From Girardinichthys multiradiatus (taxonomy: Eukaryota; Chordata; Actinopteri; Cyprinodontiformes; Goodeidae), in assembly GCF_021462225.1 (NCBI RefSeq), contig NC_061812.1:51081848-51145847 (forward strand): 64,000 nucleotides of DNA. Reading direction: 5' to 3'. The notes under the pieces are model-generated. The model was not told the origin of the DNA and did no database searches. It worked only from the letters and a program-made list of their open reading frames with translations. Both the position numbers and the translations under genes were made by a program. Shown piece after piece: positions 34,323 through 45,395 of the stretch. Numbering within the stretch: position 1 is the first letter of the stretch; each line of letters opens with the position of its first letter.

Positions 34323-35887
34323 CAGGTCCTTCTCAAAATATTAGCATATTGTGATAAAGTTAATTATTTTCCATAATGTCATGATGAAAATTTAACATTC
34401 ATATATTGTAGATTCATTGCACACTAACTGAAATATTTCAGATCTTTTATTGTCTTAATACGGATGATTTTGGCAAACAGCTCATGAAAACCCAAAATTC
34501 CTATCTCACAAAATTAGCATATTTCATCCGACCAATAAAATAAAAGTGTTTTTAATACAAAAAACGTCAACCTTCAAATAATCATGTACAGTTATGCACT
34601 CAATACTTGGTTGGGAATCCTTTGGCAGAAATGACTGCTTCAATGCGGCGTGGCATGGAGGCAATCAGCTTGTGGCACTGCTGAGGTCTTATGGAGGCCC
34701 AGGATGCTTCGATAGCGGCCTTTAGCTCATCCAGAGTGTTGGGTCTTGAGTCTCTCAACGTTCTCTTCACAATATCCCACAGATTCTCTATGGGGTTCAG
34801 GTCAGGAGAGTTGGCAGGCCAATTGAGCACAGTGATACCATGGTCAGTAAACCATTTACCAGTGGTTTTGGCACTGTGAGCAGGTGCCAGGTCATGCTGA
34901 AAAATGAAATCTTCATCTCCATAAAGCTTTTCAGCAGATGGAAGCATGAAGTGCTCCAAAATCTCCTGATAGCTAGCTGCATTGACCCTGCCCTTGATTA
35001 AACACAGTGGACCAACACCAGCAGCTGACACGGCACCCCAGACCATCACTGACTGTGGGTACTTGACACTGGACCTCTGGCATTTTGGCATTTCCTTCTC
35101 CCCAGTCTTCCTCCAGACTCTGGCAACTTGATTTCCGAATGACATGCAGAATTTGCTTTCATCCGAAAAAAGTACTTTGGACCACTGAGCAACCGTCCAG
35201 TGCTGCTTCTCTGTAGCCCAGGTCTGGGGAATGCGGCACCTGTAGCCCATTTCCTGCACACGCCTGTGCACGGTGGCTCTGGATGTTTCTACTCCAGACT
35301 CAGTCCACTGCTTCCGCAGGTCCCCCAAGGTCTGGAATCGGCCCTTCTCCACAATCTTCCTCAGGGTCCAGTCACCTCTTCTCGTTGTGCAGCGTTTTCT
35401 GCCACACTTTTTCCTTCCCACAGACTTCCCACTGAGGTGCCTTGATACAGCACTCTGGGAACAGCCTATTCGTTCAGAAATTTCTTTCTGTGTCTTACCC
35501 TCTTGCTTGAGGGTGTCAATAGTGGCCTTCTGGACAGCAGTCAGGTCGGCAGTCTTACCCATGATTGGGGTTTTGAGTGATGAACCAGGCTGGGAGTTTT
35601 AAAGGCCTCAGGAATCTTTTGCAGGTGTTTAGAGTTAACTCGTTGATTCAGATGATTAGGTTCATAGCTCGTTTAGAGACCCTTTTAATGATGTGCTAAT
35701 TTTGTGAGATAGGAATTTTAGGTTTTCATGAGCTGTATGCCAAAATCATCCATATTAAGACAATAAAAGACCTGAAATATTTCAGTTAGTGTGCAATGAA
35801 TCTAAAATATATTGTAAAATTTTCATCATGACATTATGGAAAATAATAAACTTTATCACAATATGCTAATATTTTGAGAAGGACCTG
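34323..35887 (-). mobile_element. Full-length Tc1 transposon, copy 1
   Basis: CAGGTCCTTCTCAAAATATT at 34323 is repeated in reverse at 35887, with inverted repeats of about 210 bp. TA flanks both ends (34321-34322, 35888-35889). It carries one transposase gene on the minus strand. Related copies are at 40265-41874 and 61466-63010. Confidence 0.95.
34600..35562 (-). CDS. Tc1 transposase, copy 1, with 14-residue internal deletion
   Basis: An open frame of 320 residues cuts and pastes its own element at TA sites. It has two N-terminal helix-turn-helix domains (about residues 8-45 and 63-108), a GRKKCGRKR basic linker, and a DDE core: Asp134 (SDESKF), Asp224 (QHDLAPAH) and Glu259 (NPIENLW), spacing DD34E. 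Compared with the copy at 40542-41546, residues VKPLLNQKQLQKRL are missing after CRIPQ, an in-frame 42-bp deletion at the hinge between the DNA-binding and catalytic parts. Activity is therefore doubtful. The start Met is the conserved MGKTADLT. Confidence 0.9.
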   Translation of the reverse strand: MGKTADLTAVQKATIDTLKQEGKTQKEISERIGCSQSAVSRHLSGKSVGRKKCGRKRCTTRRGDWTLRKIVEKGRFQTLGDLRKQWTESGVETSRATVHRRVQEMGYRCRIPQTWATEKQHWTVAQWSKVLFSDESKFCMSFGNQVARVWRKTGEKEMPKCQRSSVKYPQSVMVWGAVSAAGVGPLCLIKGRVNAASYQEILEHFMLPSAEKLYGDEDFIFQHDLAPAHSAKTTGKWFTDHGITVLNWPANSPDLNPIENLWDIVKRTLRDSRPNTLDELKAAIEASWASIRPQQCHKLIASMPRRIEAVISAKGFPTKY

Positions 35888-35889
35888 TA

Positions 35890-36778
35890 TATCAACTTGC
35901 ACATTTGTGTTTGTGTGTGTGTGTGTGTCTGTTTGTGTTTTGGATAATTGTCCTGTTGGAATGATGCTTGAAAGCCTCAACCAACCAATTTAAATAACCT
36001 TTAGCATTTCTCATAAGAGAAGATACATATCTATCCAGAATTAGGGTAAAAAGCTAGCTGATGGCAACAAAGGGTCAGTGGATTAGGTGGAAGTTGCTAA
36101 AGAACATTTACCTAGTAACTTCAAACACCCAATTCTTGGTTTTAAAATTCATTGAGGCATATCCTTATGTTATGAAGTCATTCCACTGCAAAAACCATTA
36201 ACACATTAAAAGCACATTTCTGCAAATAAGTAATAATTCTGTTTCTTTTCTGTTTTTTAGGCTGCGTTTCCAGGTGTTCAGGTGAGCAGAGCAAGAGGAT
36301 GAGCAGGTAAGTGGATACAGCTACTGTTCATGGAAGGTGAGCTCAATTGCAGATTTCTAGTTGTCAGTGACTTTTGCAGTCGCACATGTGAAGACTCAAG
36401 AGTGGTTCCAGGAACATCTGAGCACGGAATAAAGGTAAGGCATCATGAAGGTATGTTCTTTCATGCAAAAGTTAAATTCACTGAGGAGCTTAATTATTAT
36501 GACCATAACAGACAACCAAGTAGTGACTTTTTTTGTGTGGCGCAAGTTTTGGAATTTCTCCCTACTGCAAACCTTTAGTATGAAAGCTGCACACTCTTTT
36601 ATGCATGAGGCCTTTGGTCACAGGCGTTTAGACTTTTACTGTTAAGTTGATGCCACAGAGCCCTGATGGCACAAATAAGCCAGCACAGAGACAGTTTCTT
36701 CCCCAGGCTCTCTCTCTGAGGAACATAATGAACAACTAAAAGCTACAACATAGAGTATGTACAGACCCATTAAGGTTA
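35890..36778. other. Intergenic with one dispersed repeat
   Basis: A short (GT)n run lies near 35910-35940. The stretch 36531-36615 is repeated at 42251-42330. No gene seen. Confidence 0.5.
36531..36615 (+). repeat. Dispersed repeat (pair with 42251-42330)
   Basis: Both copies share a T-run, then GAATTTC-CCCTAC-GCAAAC-TTTAGTATGAAAG-TGCA in the same order with scattered mismatches, followed by ATGAGGCC. Likely part of an old DNA transposon end. The superfamily is not determined. Confidence 0.6.
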
Positions 36779-36780
36779 TA

Positions 36781-37349
36781 CAGGGGTTGGACAATGAAAC
36801 TGAAACACCTGGTCAATTCGTGATACTGGTGGAGAAAAACATTTCCTGACTCGCTCCTCCAAAACACCCCAAAGTGACTCAATAATATTTAGATCTGGTG
36901 ACTGTGCAGGCCATGGGAGATTTTCAACTTCACTTTCATGTTCATCAAACCAATCTTTCACCAGTCTTGCTGTGTGTATTGGTGCATTGTCATCCTGATA
37001 CACGGCAATGTTTGAACCATTGGATGCACATGGTCCTCAAGAATGGTTCGGTAGTCCTTGGCAGTGACGCGCCCATCTAGCACAAGTATTGGGCCAAGGG
37101 AATGCCATGATATGGCAGCCCAAACCATCACTGATCCACCCCCATGCTTCACTCTGGGCATGCAACAGTCTGGGTGGTACGCTTCTTTGGGGCTTCTCCA
37201 CACTGTAACTCTCCCGGATGTGGGGAAAACAGTAAAGGTGGACTCATCAGAGAACAATACGTGTTTCACATTGTCCACAGCCCAAGATTTGCGCTCCTTC
37301 CACCATTGAAACCGACGTTTGACATTGGCATGAGTGACCAAAGTTTTGG

Positions 37350-37395
<46 letters not shown>

Positions 37396-37907
37396 ACCCT
37401 GTGGAGCTCCCGACGGACAGTTCTGGTGGAAACAGGAGAGTTGAGGTGCACATTTAATTCTGCCGTGATTTGGGCAGCCGTGGTTTTATGTTTTTTGGAT
37501 ACAATCCGGGTTAGCACCCAAACATCCCTTTCAGACAGCTTCCTCTTGCGTCCACAGTTAATCCTGTTGGATGTGGTTCGTCCTTCTTGGTGGTATGCTG
37601 ACATTACCCTGGATACCGTGGCTCTTGATACATCACAAAGACTTTCTGTCTTGGTCACAGATGTGCCAGCAAGACGTGCACCAACAATTTGTCCTCTTTT
37701 GAACTCTGGTATGTCACGCATAGTGTTGTGTGCATTTCAATATTTTGAGCAAAACTGTGCTCTTATCCTGCTAATTGAACCTTCACACTCTGCTCTTACT
37801 GGTGCAATGTGCAATCAATGAAGACTGGCTACCAGGCTGGTCCAATTTAGCCATGAAACCTCCCACACTAAAATGACAGGTGTTTCAGTTTCATTGTCTA
37901 ACCCCTG
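36781..37907 (-). mobile_element. DD36E mariner-type transposon, copy 1
   Basis: CAGGGGTTGGACAATGAAAC begins at 36781 and its reverse ends at 37907. TA flanks both sides. The short inverted repeat is about 30 bp. The minus-strand transposase is split in three frames: N-terminal HTH (DIPEFKRGQIVGARLAG.., 37400-37721), the middle with the first Asp (FSDESTFTVF, about 37235-37265), and the end with QDDNAPIH and NIIESLW. I count 36 residues between the second Asp and the Glu, which matches the described DD36E/Incomer family rather than DD34E. The C-terminal ~45 residues found in the copy at 54394 are deleted. Confidence 0.85.
37351..37393. repeat. (TA)n microsatellite inside the transposase
   Basis: 43 bases of TA repeats interrupt the transposase coding region between the HTH part (..HRVNI) and the catalytic part (..KTLVTHANVKRRF). 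In the copy at 54394 the same place reads ATACACAGCCGGGC, so the array grew in place of a short ATACACA-like sequence or was inserted there. Confidence 0.9.
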
Positions 37908-37909
37908 TA

Positions 37910-38732
37910 TATTGTGATTAAACATTTAGTTAGAAAAAGGGAGAGAATGTATATATTTAGCACGAGTATGGAAAAGCATACATCGTTACTAGAACTTTTG
38001 TAAAACTGCATACTGTGTGTGTGGTTTGAATTTGCTCAGAGGGTGAGTGTTCCTAATCTAAGCTGAAAGGCCTACAGCTCTGTCGATCTCGTGCTGTTTA
38101 GGAGAGGCTTATCTCAGACTCCAGCTTAGCTATAACACAGATGCTTCACACACACATCGACACCAACACCTAAAGTTCCCCCAATGTCTCTACACAGACA
38201 GTGGAGGAAGCAGACAGTGGAATGAGGGCAGGGCACTGATGCATGGACAGGGCCAGGCAGAAATGTCATGAAAGAAATGAAGTGAGATTCCAGACATAAG
38301 GCTTTAAAAATAGCATGAAAAAGGAACAGTGGGAGTAAAAAGAAGCCCTCCCCATGGAGGAGCCCTGACTTTCTGCTCTCACCCACTGACTCTTGCCTCC
38401 CCTTTTTGCTTGGTTCTCCTCTCTTTGACAAGTTACTGGCCTAGCCTCACCCAGCTTAACCTTGTCTCCTCCCGCTTCAGCTTTCTCAGTCACCACCATC
38501 CTCCTCCATCATCCGCTCCTCGACCTGTCCCTCACCCCCACTATTTTTTTTACCTTCCTTTTCAAACTGTCAAAAGCTTACACTGTCTTCATATTCAGAT
38601 GGTACTATCCACATTCAGTGGATAAGAAGAATTTGTAGACTATGCCATAAACACTTTCCATGTCTATTGATCAAAAATTGGAGCTGACTCCTGACTAGAG
38701 GCTGGCATAAAAAACAAAAACGTGACAGCTCT
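37910..38732. other. Intergenic, no gene seen
   Basis: Overlapping frames at 38126-38625 on both strands are C/T-rich (ACCCACTGACTC.., CCACCACCATCC..). They have no recognisable domain and look like base-composition effects. Confidence 0.5.
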
Positions 38733-38830
38733 TTATTCAAGATTCTTTATTGTCATTATGTCACCACAATGAAATTTAGCCGAGACCCAGCTCAGAAGAT
38801 ACACATAGGTTATACACACTTACAAAATTA
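38733..38830 (-). repeat. LINE 3'-tail fragment
   Basis: CAAGATTCTTTATTGTCATT followed by CACAATGAAATTT is, in reverse, the end of a fish LINE 3' UTR. No coding part is attached. Confidence 0.6.
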
Positions 38831-38915
38831 AAAAAATGAAATGTGGCATTTAGTATTTAATGTTTACATAGAGTGCAGCATGTACTGAAACAATCTGAGA
38901 TGGGTTGGTGATTTA

Positions 38916-39164
38916 CAGGGGTTGGACAATGAAACTGAAACAGCTGTCATTTTAGTGTGGGAGGTTTCATGGCTAAATTGGACCAGACTGGTAGCCAGTC
39001 TTCATTGATTGCCCATTGCACCAGTAAGAGCAGAGTGTGAAGGTTCAATTAACAGGGTAAGAGCACAGTTTTGCTCAAAAGATTGAAATGTACACAACAC
39101 TATGGGTGAAATACTAGAGTTCAAAAGAGGACAACTTGTTGGTGCACGTCTTGTTGGCGCATCT
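38916..39164 (+). mobile_element. DD36E mariner-type fragment (one end only)
   Basis: Starts CAGGGGTTGGACAATGAAAC after TA (38914-38915) and carries the 5' leader and the first ~25 transposase codons, then stops after GGCGCATCT. The other terminal repeat is missing. It replaces the 3' part of the Harbinger-type gene that follows on the other strand. Confidence 0.85.
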
Positions 39165-39812
39165 CTGTCCCTCTTTCTTTTCTGACCCCTTCCTGCTGGC
39201 TCACTGTCTTCCTTCTCCGTCTGGTTGCCCACCGCTCCGCTTGGCCCTGGAATGTCCTCAGGGATGGAGGCAATTAGGACAGGAGGTGTTGTGGAAGACC
39301 TCTGTCCCAACAGCTCATCCATAAGGACAAACCAGGGCCAAGTAGCTGCAGTGGGCTTTTCACTGACTCCTGACCCTGGATACTTGCAATCCTAAAGTTA
39401 GAAGGAAGAAAAAAACAGTTGACTAAACAGAGAAACCAATAAGACTTTTAGAAATATTTTTTATTTGTGTGTGACATAAGAACTTCTGAACAAACTTTAT
39501 ATTTCTTTTTCATATTGTCCCACTTTTTTTTTGGGCCTGAAAGGGGTGACCTTCCCCTGTTGGACCATCTTCTCCAGAATTGTCCTAAACAAGCAAAAAG
39601 AAAGAGGGAAAGCCAAAAGAAGTATGTTAATCACTGGATGGATATTCATGAAAGTTAGAAAGATAGGAGTTTTTGAAACTGGACAGAAACTGACTGCAAA
39701 GAATGTTGTTATTGTACCTCCAAGCCACGGTGGCTGAGTTTTTAGCTCCAGTAAAAAGATGGTCATTCTCACCCCTGAGCTTTATAAACTGGCCCGTCTG
39801 CTCCTTTGTCCC
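39165..39812 (-). pseudogene. Harbinger-type Myb/SANT-like protein gene, three exon pieces
   Basis: On the minus strand three blocks read as one protein if two introns are removed: exon at ~39812-39718 (FIKLRGENDHLFTGAKNSA.. to a GTACAA donor), exon 39584-39496 (TILEKMVQQGKVTPFRP, then K-rich, W-D-N-KKK-Y) and exon from 39391 (DCKYPGSGVSEKPTAA..WPWF, then a linker ending RGQKRKRDRD). The trihelix/Myb-like pattern with WDN-KKKYKD is typical of the DNA-binding protein of PIF/Harbinger transposons and related host genes. A run of 9 T at 39524-39532 holds one base too many and shifts the frame. The C-terminus is cut by the DD36E fragment at 39164. No Harbinger transposase seen nearby. Confidence 0.6.
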
Positions 39813-40262
39813 TAAACAACAAAAACAACAAAAAAAAACCATCTTGCTTAATATCGGTGTAAAAAAAGTCTTTTTTAATTTTACCTTTGTCTTAATTTGT
39901 AGAACATATTAAAATATTTCTATGCAAATGCCTAAAACAAGCTCTTTCAAACTTTTCACTTCTTTACTGAGATTTGCTTGCATTTGAAAGTGTATTTCTC
40001 TATACTATCAAACTAATTATAATTAATCTAATAATAGTTGTGATGGGTACAAACCTCTGAGCGTGATGGCTGGCTTCTAGGTAATTTTCTATTTTTTTTT
40101 TTGTTACGTCCTGAATGGTTTTAAAGATTTTAAGTACTTCACACAGTGTGTGTGGTGACAGTCTTTCTAATAGAAATAAAGGAGGCATATCCACGTCATC
40201 ACAATGATCAGCATTGAGCTATGAATGAGCTCAGTGCAGCAACTAAACAGTGCCGTTGGGTT
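39813..40262. other. Flank of the Harbinger-type gene, unassigned
   Basis: A 64-codon minus-strand frame at 40000-40194 (PPLFLLERLSPHTLCEVLK..) has a regular helical look and could be a further exon of the same old element, but I do not recognise it. Confidence 0.35.
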
Positions 40263-40264
40263 TA

Positions 40265-41874
40265 CAGGTCCTTTTCAAAATATTAGCATATTGTGGTAAA
40301 GTTCATTATTTTCCATAATGTCATGATGAAAATTTAACATTCATATATTTTAAATTCATTGCACACTAACTGAAATATTTCAGGTCTTTTATTGTCTTAA
40401 TACGGATGATTGTGGCATACAGCTCATGAAAACCCAAAATTCCTATCTCACAAAATTAGCATATTTCATCCGACCAATAAAAGAAAAGTGTTTTTAATAC
40501 AAAAAACGTCAACCTTCAAATAATCATGTACAGTTATGCACTCAATACTTGGTCGGGAATCCTTTTGCAGAAATGACTGCTTCAAGTCGGCGTGGCATGG
40601 AGGCAATCAGCCTGTGGCACTGCTGAGGTCTTATGGAGGCCCAGGATGCTTCGATAGCGGCCTTTAGCTCATCCAGAGTGTTGAGTTTTGAGTCTCTCAA
40701 CGTTCTCTTCACAATATCCCACAGATTCTCTATGGGGTTCAGGTCAGGAGAGCTGGCAGGCCAATTGAGCACAGTGATACCATGGTCAGTAAACCATTTA
40801 CCTGTGGTTTTGGCACTGTGAGCAGGTGCCAGGTCGTGCTGAAAAATGAAATCTTCATCTCCATAAAGCTTTTCAGCAGATGGAAGCATGAAGTGCTCCA
40901 AAATCTCCTGATAGCTAGCTGCATTGACCCTGCCCTTGATAAAACACAGTGGACCAACACCAGCAGCTGACACGGCACCCCAGACCATCACTGACTGTGG
41001 GTACTTGACACTGGACTTCTGGCATTTTGGCATTTCCTTCTCCCCAGTCTTCCTCCAGACTCTGGCACCTTGATTTCCGAATGACATGCAGAATTTGCTT
41101 TCATCTGAAAAAAGTACTTTGGACCACTGAGCAACCGTCCAGTGCTGCTTCTCTGTAACCCAGGTCAGGCGCTTCTGCAGCTGTTTCTGGTTCAAAAGTG
41201 GCTTGACCTGGGGAATGCGGCACCTGTAGCCCATTTCCTGCACACGCCTGTGCACGGTGGGTCTGGATGTTTCTACTCCAGACTCAGTCCACTGCTTCCG
41301 CAGGTCCCCCAAGGTCTGGAACCGGCCCTTCTCCACAATCTTCCTCAGGGTCCGGTCACCTCTTCTCGTTGTGCAGCGTTTTCTGCCACACTTTTTCCTT
41401 CCCACAGACTTCCCACTGAGGTGCCTTGATACAGCACTCTGGGAACAGCCTATTCGTTCAGAAATTTCTTTCTGTGTCTTACCCTCTTGCTTGAGGGTGT
41501 CAATAGTGGCCTTCTGGACAGTAGTCAGGTCGGCAGTCTTACCCATGATTGGGGTTTTGAGTGATGAACCAGGCTGGGAGTTTTAAAGGCCTCAGGAATC
41601 TTTTGCAGGTGTTTAGAGTTAACTCGTTGATTCAGATGATTAGGTTCATAGCTCGTTTAGAGACCCTTTTAATGATATGCTAATTTTGTGAGATAGGAAT
41701 TTTGGGTTTTCATGAGCTGTATGCCAAAATCATCCGTATTAAGACAATAAAAGACCTGAAATATTTCAGTTAGTGTGCAATGAATCTAAAATATATAAAT
41801 GTTAAATTTTCATCATGACATTATGGAAAATAATGAACTTTATCACAATATGCTAATATTTTGAGAAGGACCTG
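40265..41874 (-). mobile_element. Full-length Tc1 transposon, copy 2 (most intact)
   Basis: 1610 bp between CAGGTCC ends, TA at 40263-40264 and 41875-41876, ~210-bp inverted repeats. The outermost 43 bases of the two ends differ at about 2 positions by eye. Intact ends plus an uninterrupted transposase make it the best candidate for an autonomous element in the window. Confidence 0.95.
40542..41546 (-). CDS. Tc1 transposase, intact 334-residue frame
   Basis: It encodes the enzyme that binds the terminal repeats and moves the element into TA sites in the nucleus. Domain order: first HTH about residues 8-45 (QKEISERIGCSQSAVSRHL), basic linker GRKKCGRKR about 50-57, second HTH about 63-110, DDE catalytic core from about 140. 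Catalytic residues Asp148 (FSDESKF), Asp238 (QHDLAPAH) and Glu273 (NPIENLW) are all present with 34 residues between the last two. The length of about 335-340 residues is normal for the family. The start MGKTADLT is shared with copy 1. No stop or shift. Promoter activity probably comes from the terminal-repeat side, but the sequence does not prove expression. Confidence 0.93.
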   Translation of the reverse strand: MGKTADLTTVQKATIDTLKQEGKTQKEISERIGCSQSAVSRHLSGKSVGRKKCGRKRCTTRRGDRTLRKIVEKGRFQTLGDLRKQWTESGVETSRPTVHRRVQEMGYRCRIPQVKPLLNQKQLQKRLTWVTEKQHWTVAQWSKVLFSDESKFCMSFGNQGARVWRKTGEKEMPKCQKSSVKYPQSVMVWGAVSAAGVGPLCFIKGRVNAASYQEILEHFMLPSAEKLYGDEDFIFQHDLAPAHSAKTTGKWFTDHGITVLNWPASSPDLNPIENLWDIVKRTLRDSKLNTLDELKAAIEASWASIRPQQCHRLIASMPRRLEAVISAKGFPTKY

Positions 41875-41876
41875 TA

Positions 41877-44800
41877 GATACACACACTGTAGAACTAAAC
41901 AGGTACAAGCTGACAAACGTTTTATTTTCAGTCAGGTTTGAGTTGCTGACATCATTCAAGAAGATGTTGGTTTGCTGTAACTGACTACAAATACCCCTCA
42001 CGGTGTGGAGACAGTCTCGTTTTTCCGCCGAAAGGAACCGGTTCTTTGATTGTCACAACACTGTTGGCATGGTTATTTGGACACGTGATGGATGACTTCT
42101 GGATATTTATGCTACTTTGCATATGTATTTAGGGGCGGTGATCGGGCAGACCAAGTGCCATGTGGACTGGATGTCAAATCCACGAGAAATTAGGGTATAT
42201 GAAGGCTACATGTGCCGTGACATGTCTACGCACAGTTTCATACATTTGAATTTTTTTGTGCACCACAAAATTCAGAATTTCGCCCTACCGCAAACTTTTA
42301 GTATGAAAGATGCAAAACATGAGGCCCCAGATCCGCGCCCCAGACACTAAGATGTTGCACCTGGTTCTGATTGGTTGGTTCTGACCGGGAGTGATGTATT
42401 TCTACAAATGGCAGTAGGACCACTGGGAGGGGCCAGAAGAGCTTGATTTTTATTTTTTTTTTACAGATTGTCTGTCCATATTCTACTGTCAAGACATAGT
42501 GACACTTTGAACTTAAAATATTAAAAAAATAAATTTAATCAAAAGTTACCTACTGCAGCTTTAAAAGTTGATAATATGGGACATTACCAGTGTTGCGTTT
42601 CCTGATGAAGGACCAGATTGGTCACTCCTCAAGAAGAAGGGCAGTTTTGCTCATCCCCTTAGGAAAAGAAAGTGATGCGTTCTGGGTTGGCTTGTCATCT
42701 CCCTTGTCAGGAAGACTTTAAAGTTCCAACAGGTTTCAAGGACTCCCAAAACAAAACAAAGTTAGAAAGAGCTATTACTCACATTCCAAATTCTAACTCT
42801 TTATGGCCATAAGATATCAGAATCACAGAAACATACCACTGTAGCACAAAGGTAACAGTTTAAATAAACATTGTCTGTATTTCCCTCACTGTACAGCAAT
42901 TTCCTTTTTTTCATATATTTTTATCAAGTTTTTCACTTATACAACACAAACATCTTAACATTGCTAAACAAACATCTAAACCCTCTCACATTCGCACACA
43001 CCCACATTTTTAAACCTGCATTGATCATGTACATAAGCATACATACATACAACTCACAAGATTGATGATGAAGATCCATAGAACCGACAGAGTCGACGCC
43101 CACTTTTTTATAAATAAGCCCCACTTCCAGTCTCTGTAATACTAATGTATGGTTTCCAGAGATGCACAAAGTCCTGCTGTTTGCCCGTTGCAAGGTAAGT
43201 TAGTCTTTCCAGGCTAAGAGACCCTGCAGTTTCCTTCTTGCAGAGTTTCAGAGAGGGGGGGATCTACAGCAATTTTCTTAAAGATTTACTAATTTATGAT
43301 TATGAAATGCTTAAACAAAACAGTTACTCTAATAAGTCATTCACATTTTTCATTTACTGGTAGTAAACCAAAAACACATTTTTCACCACTGCCTATGGGA
43401 AACATCACAGCATTCAGAATGGCCATCAAATAAAAGACAAAAAACATGCAAAACAGAAAACAGCATCAATCAATGGTTGAGCAACAAAGTATTTGCGTAT
43501 GAAATACAAAAGAGAAGGGCCCTAACAGTTTTAGCATTTAGCTTTTAACTGACTGAAGTTCACCAAACAAACAGTTGCTATAGGTGTTTCTCGTGAGGGC
43601 GCTAGTCGGCTATTAGCCATTTTAATCAACTTTGCTAACTCACCAAGACTTCGCCAAAAGTTATATTTTTCACGCTCCTATCCTCAAAGTTGAAGGCTGC
43701 CTATGAAGGAAAATTTGTTTTTTTATTATTCAATCAAACAAAAACTAATTTAAATAAAAAATTAAAAAAAACATTCGTTATCAAAACTTTTAAAATTGCA
43801 ATAACATATATTTTTTTGAAAGTAAAATTTTGTTTACAAAGCCTGTTTTTTTTAAATTCAAATCACTTATTTTTTTCTCCTGAAGTGAAAAAGCTAGCTG
43901 CAAAACATAAACTTTTATTTGCACGTTAGAAATCTTTGTTTGTGAATCTCAAACTTTTGGTTTTGATGCTGTCCTTTTTTGCTTGAACTCAACATGTTTT
44001 GAGTGCTGAGAACATGAACATCCCAGGCGGGGCCTAAGGAGGAACTAAGTAAGACATTTCCCTTTTGGTTGGTGCTGACTGAATCGACAGACTGATTGCA
44101 CTGCAGGTCAAGGCTTCAGTGAATGGACATACCAGGAAAGAGCAGGCTACAACATTGGGTGGTAAGTAGCTACAGCTAAAGTGTCCGTATTTTTTGTGTC
44201 ATTGGGACCATGTTAATTTGCACCACAGATGCGAAGTTGAAGTGACTGTAATAACAGATTATTTATTTCTCAACCACATAATCAATGCGGTGAAATATGT
44301 GAGTCTTAAATGTGTATATTTTCTTCTCAATGCAGAATGGAAAACCAAAGTGGCAGATCATGGGCTGGGGTAGGATTCTGACACAATTTTCTTCATTTGT
44401 GGTGTGTGTATATGTTTTGTATTTAGTTCATTTTCATTTCATTCTCATTTGCTGTGTGATCATGTAAAGATGGTGTAAAACTAAACATACTGTGAACAAA
44501 TCTTTGTAATGGATGAATTTACATTATTTACACTTACAATAATGTGTTTTTGAAACTGCTTTCATGTCAACACATTTTTTCTTTTATTGCAGGAATCCAT
44601 GGGACAACCGAGTTGCGGCCCTGATTTGTTTTTGGCTGTTCTACCTTGCAGGGTTTGAAAAAAGGCCTTCTGCAGGTGCTGGTGGCTGCCTTGATTACTT
44701 CCTTCTAATTAAGAACTGCCACACACAGTGCTGCAGCCTTTCTCTCTCCCTCCTGAGATCTTCATTTGGTTGGTTTGTCTTTTCTGTTTAGGTTTTGTTA

Positions 44801-45393
44801 GATTTGCTTAGTTTGGTTATTGATTGGCGTTTTGGGTTAAGCTGTAATTTGGCTTTTCATTTCAGGTTTGTCATTTATTTCACTTTAAGATATTTTTTTG
44901 TTTAAGCAAATATCCTTGTTTGGTCTCCTTTATGTTATCCCACCATACGGGTGGACATAACAATATCTATTGCATAGAGTCAGAGATAAACACACAAACG
45001 GTTGAAATTGAATACATAAGTCATGTTTGTTCTCAATAGCTGCAATGAAAAAAAAAAAACTAAAAAAGCAGAACCTGAAATTAGAAAACACGTTTGTGGG
45101 AAGTAAAATTACATATTTTAAATTCTTTTTATAAAATGCAGGGTAAATATTAGAATATTTGGCGAACGTTTTTTAGCATTTAATTTGTGATATAATTCAA
45201 GTATTGATAACTGCTTGGGTAAGGGTCAAAATATCGACCAGGCCTGAAGCAGTGAAACACACTGAGCATGGCTAGATGGTGGAGTGGTAAGAAAATAGGA
45301 GCATCAAAAATATTCATTTTAAGAAAAAAAAAAGAAAAAGATCAGAATAATTCATAGCTGAGCAGAAGCTTCTATTGCAGTACAACAGACGCA
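41877..45393. other. Intergenic, no gene seen
   Basis: About 3.5 kb of AT-rich DNA. It contains the repeat at 42251-42330. Otherwise I see only short frames, for example at 43690-43929 and 44564-44791, without a recognisable domain. Confidence 0.5.
42251..42330 (+). repeat. Dispersed repeat (pair with 36531-36615)
   Basis: Second copy of the block described at 36531. It is followed by ATGAGGCCCCAG and then GC-richer DNA. Confidence 0.6.
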
Positions 45394-45395
45394 TA

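Noticed and set aside
35046..35602. Plus-strand frames of 80-110 codons opposite the Tc1 transposases (also at 41142-41586 and 62343-62778)
   Set aside because: They are conserved only because the transposase on the other strand is conserved.
38126..38625. Overlapping frames on both strands suggesting a small gene
   Set aside because: Pyrimidine-rich composition explains the lack of stops, and no start context, splice sites or domain support a gene.
44564..44791. 75-codon frame preceded by an AG splice-acceptor-like site as a host exon
   Set aside because: No second exon, no recognisable domain, and the tail is a simple Ser/Leu run.
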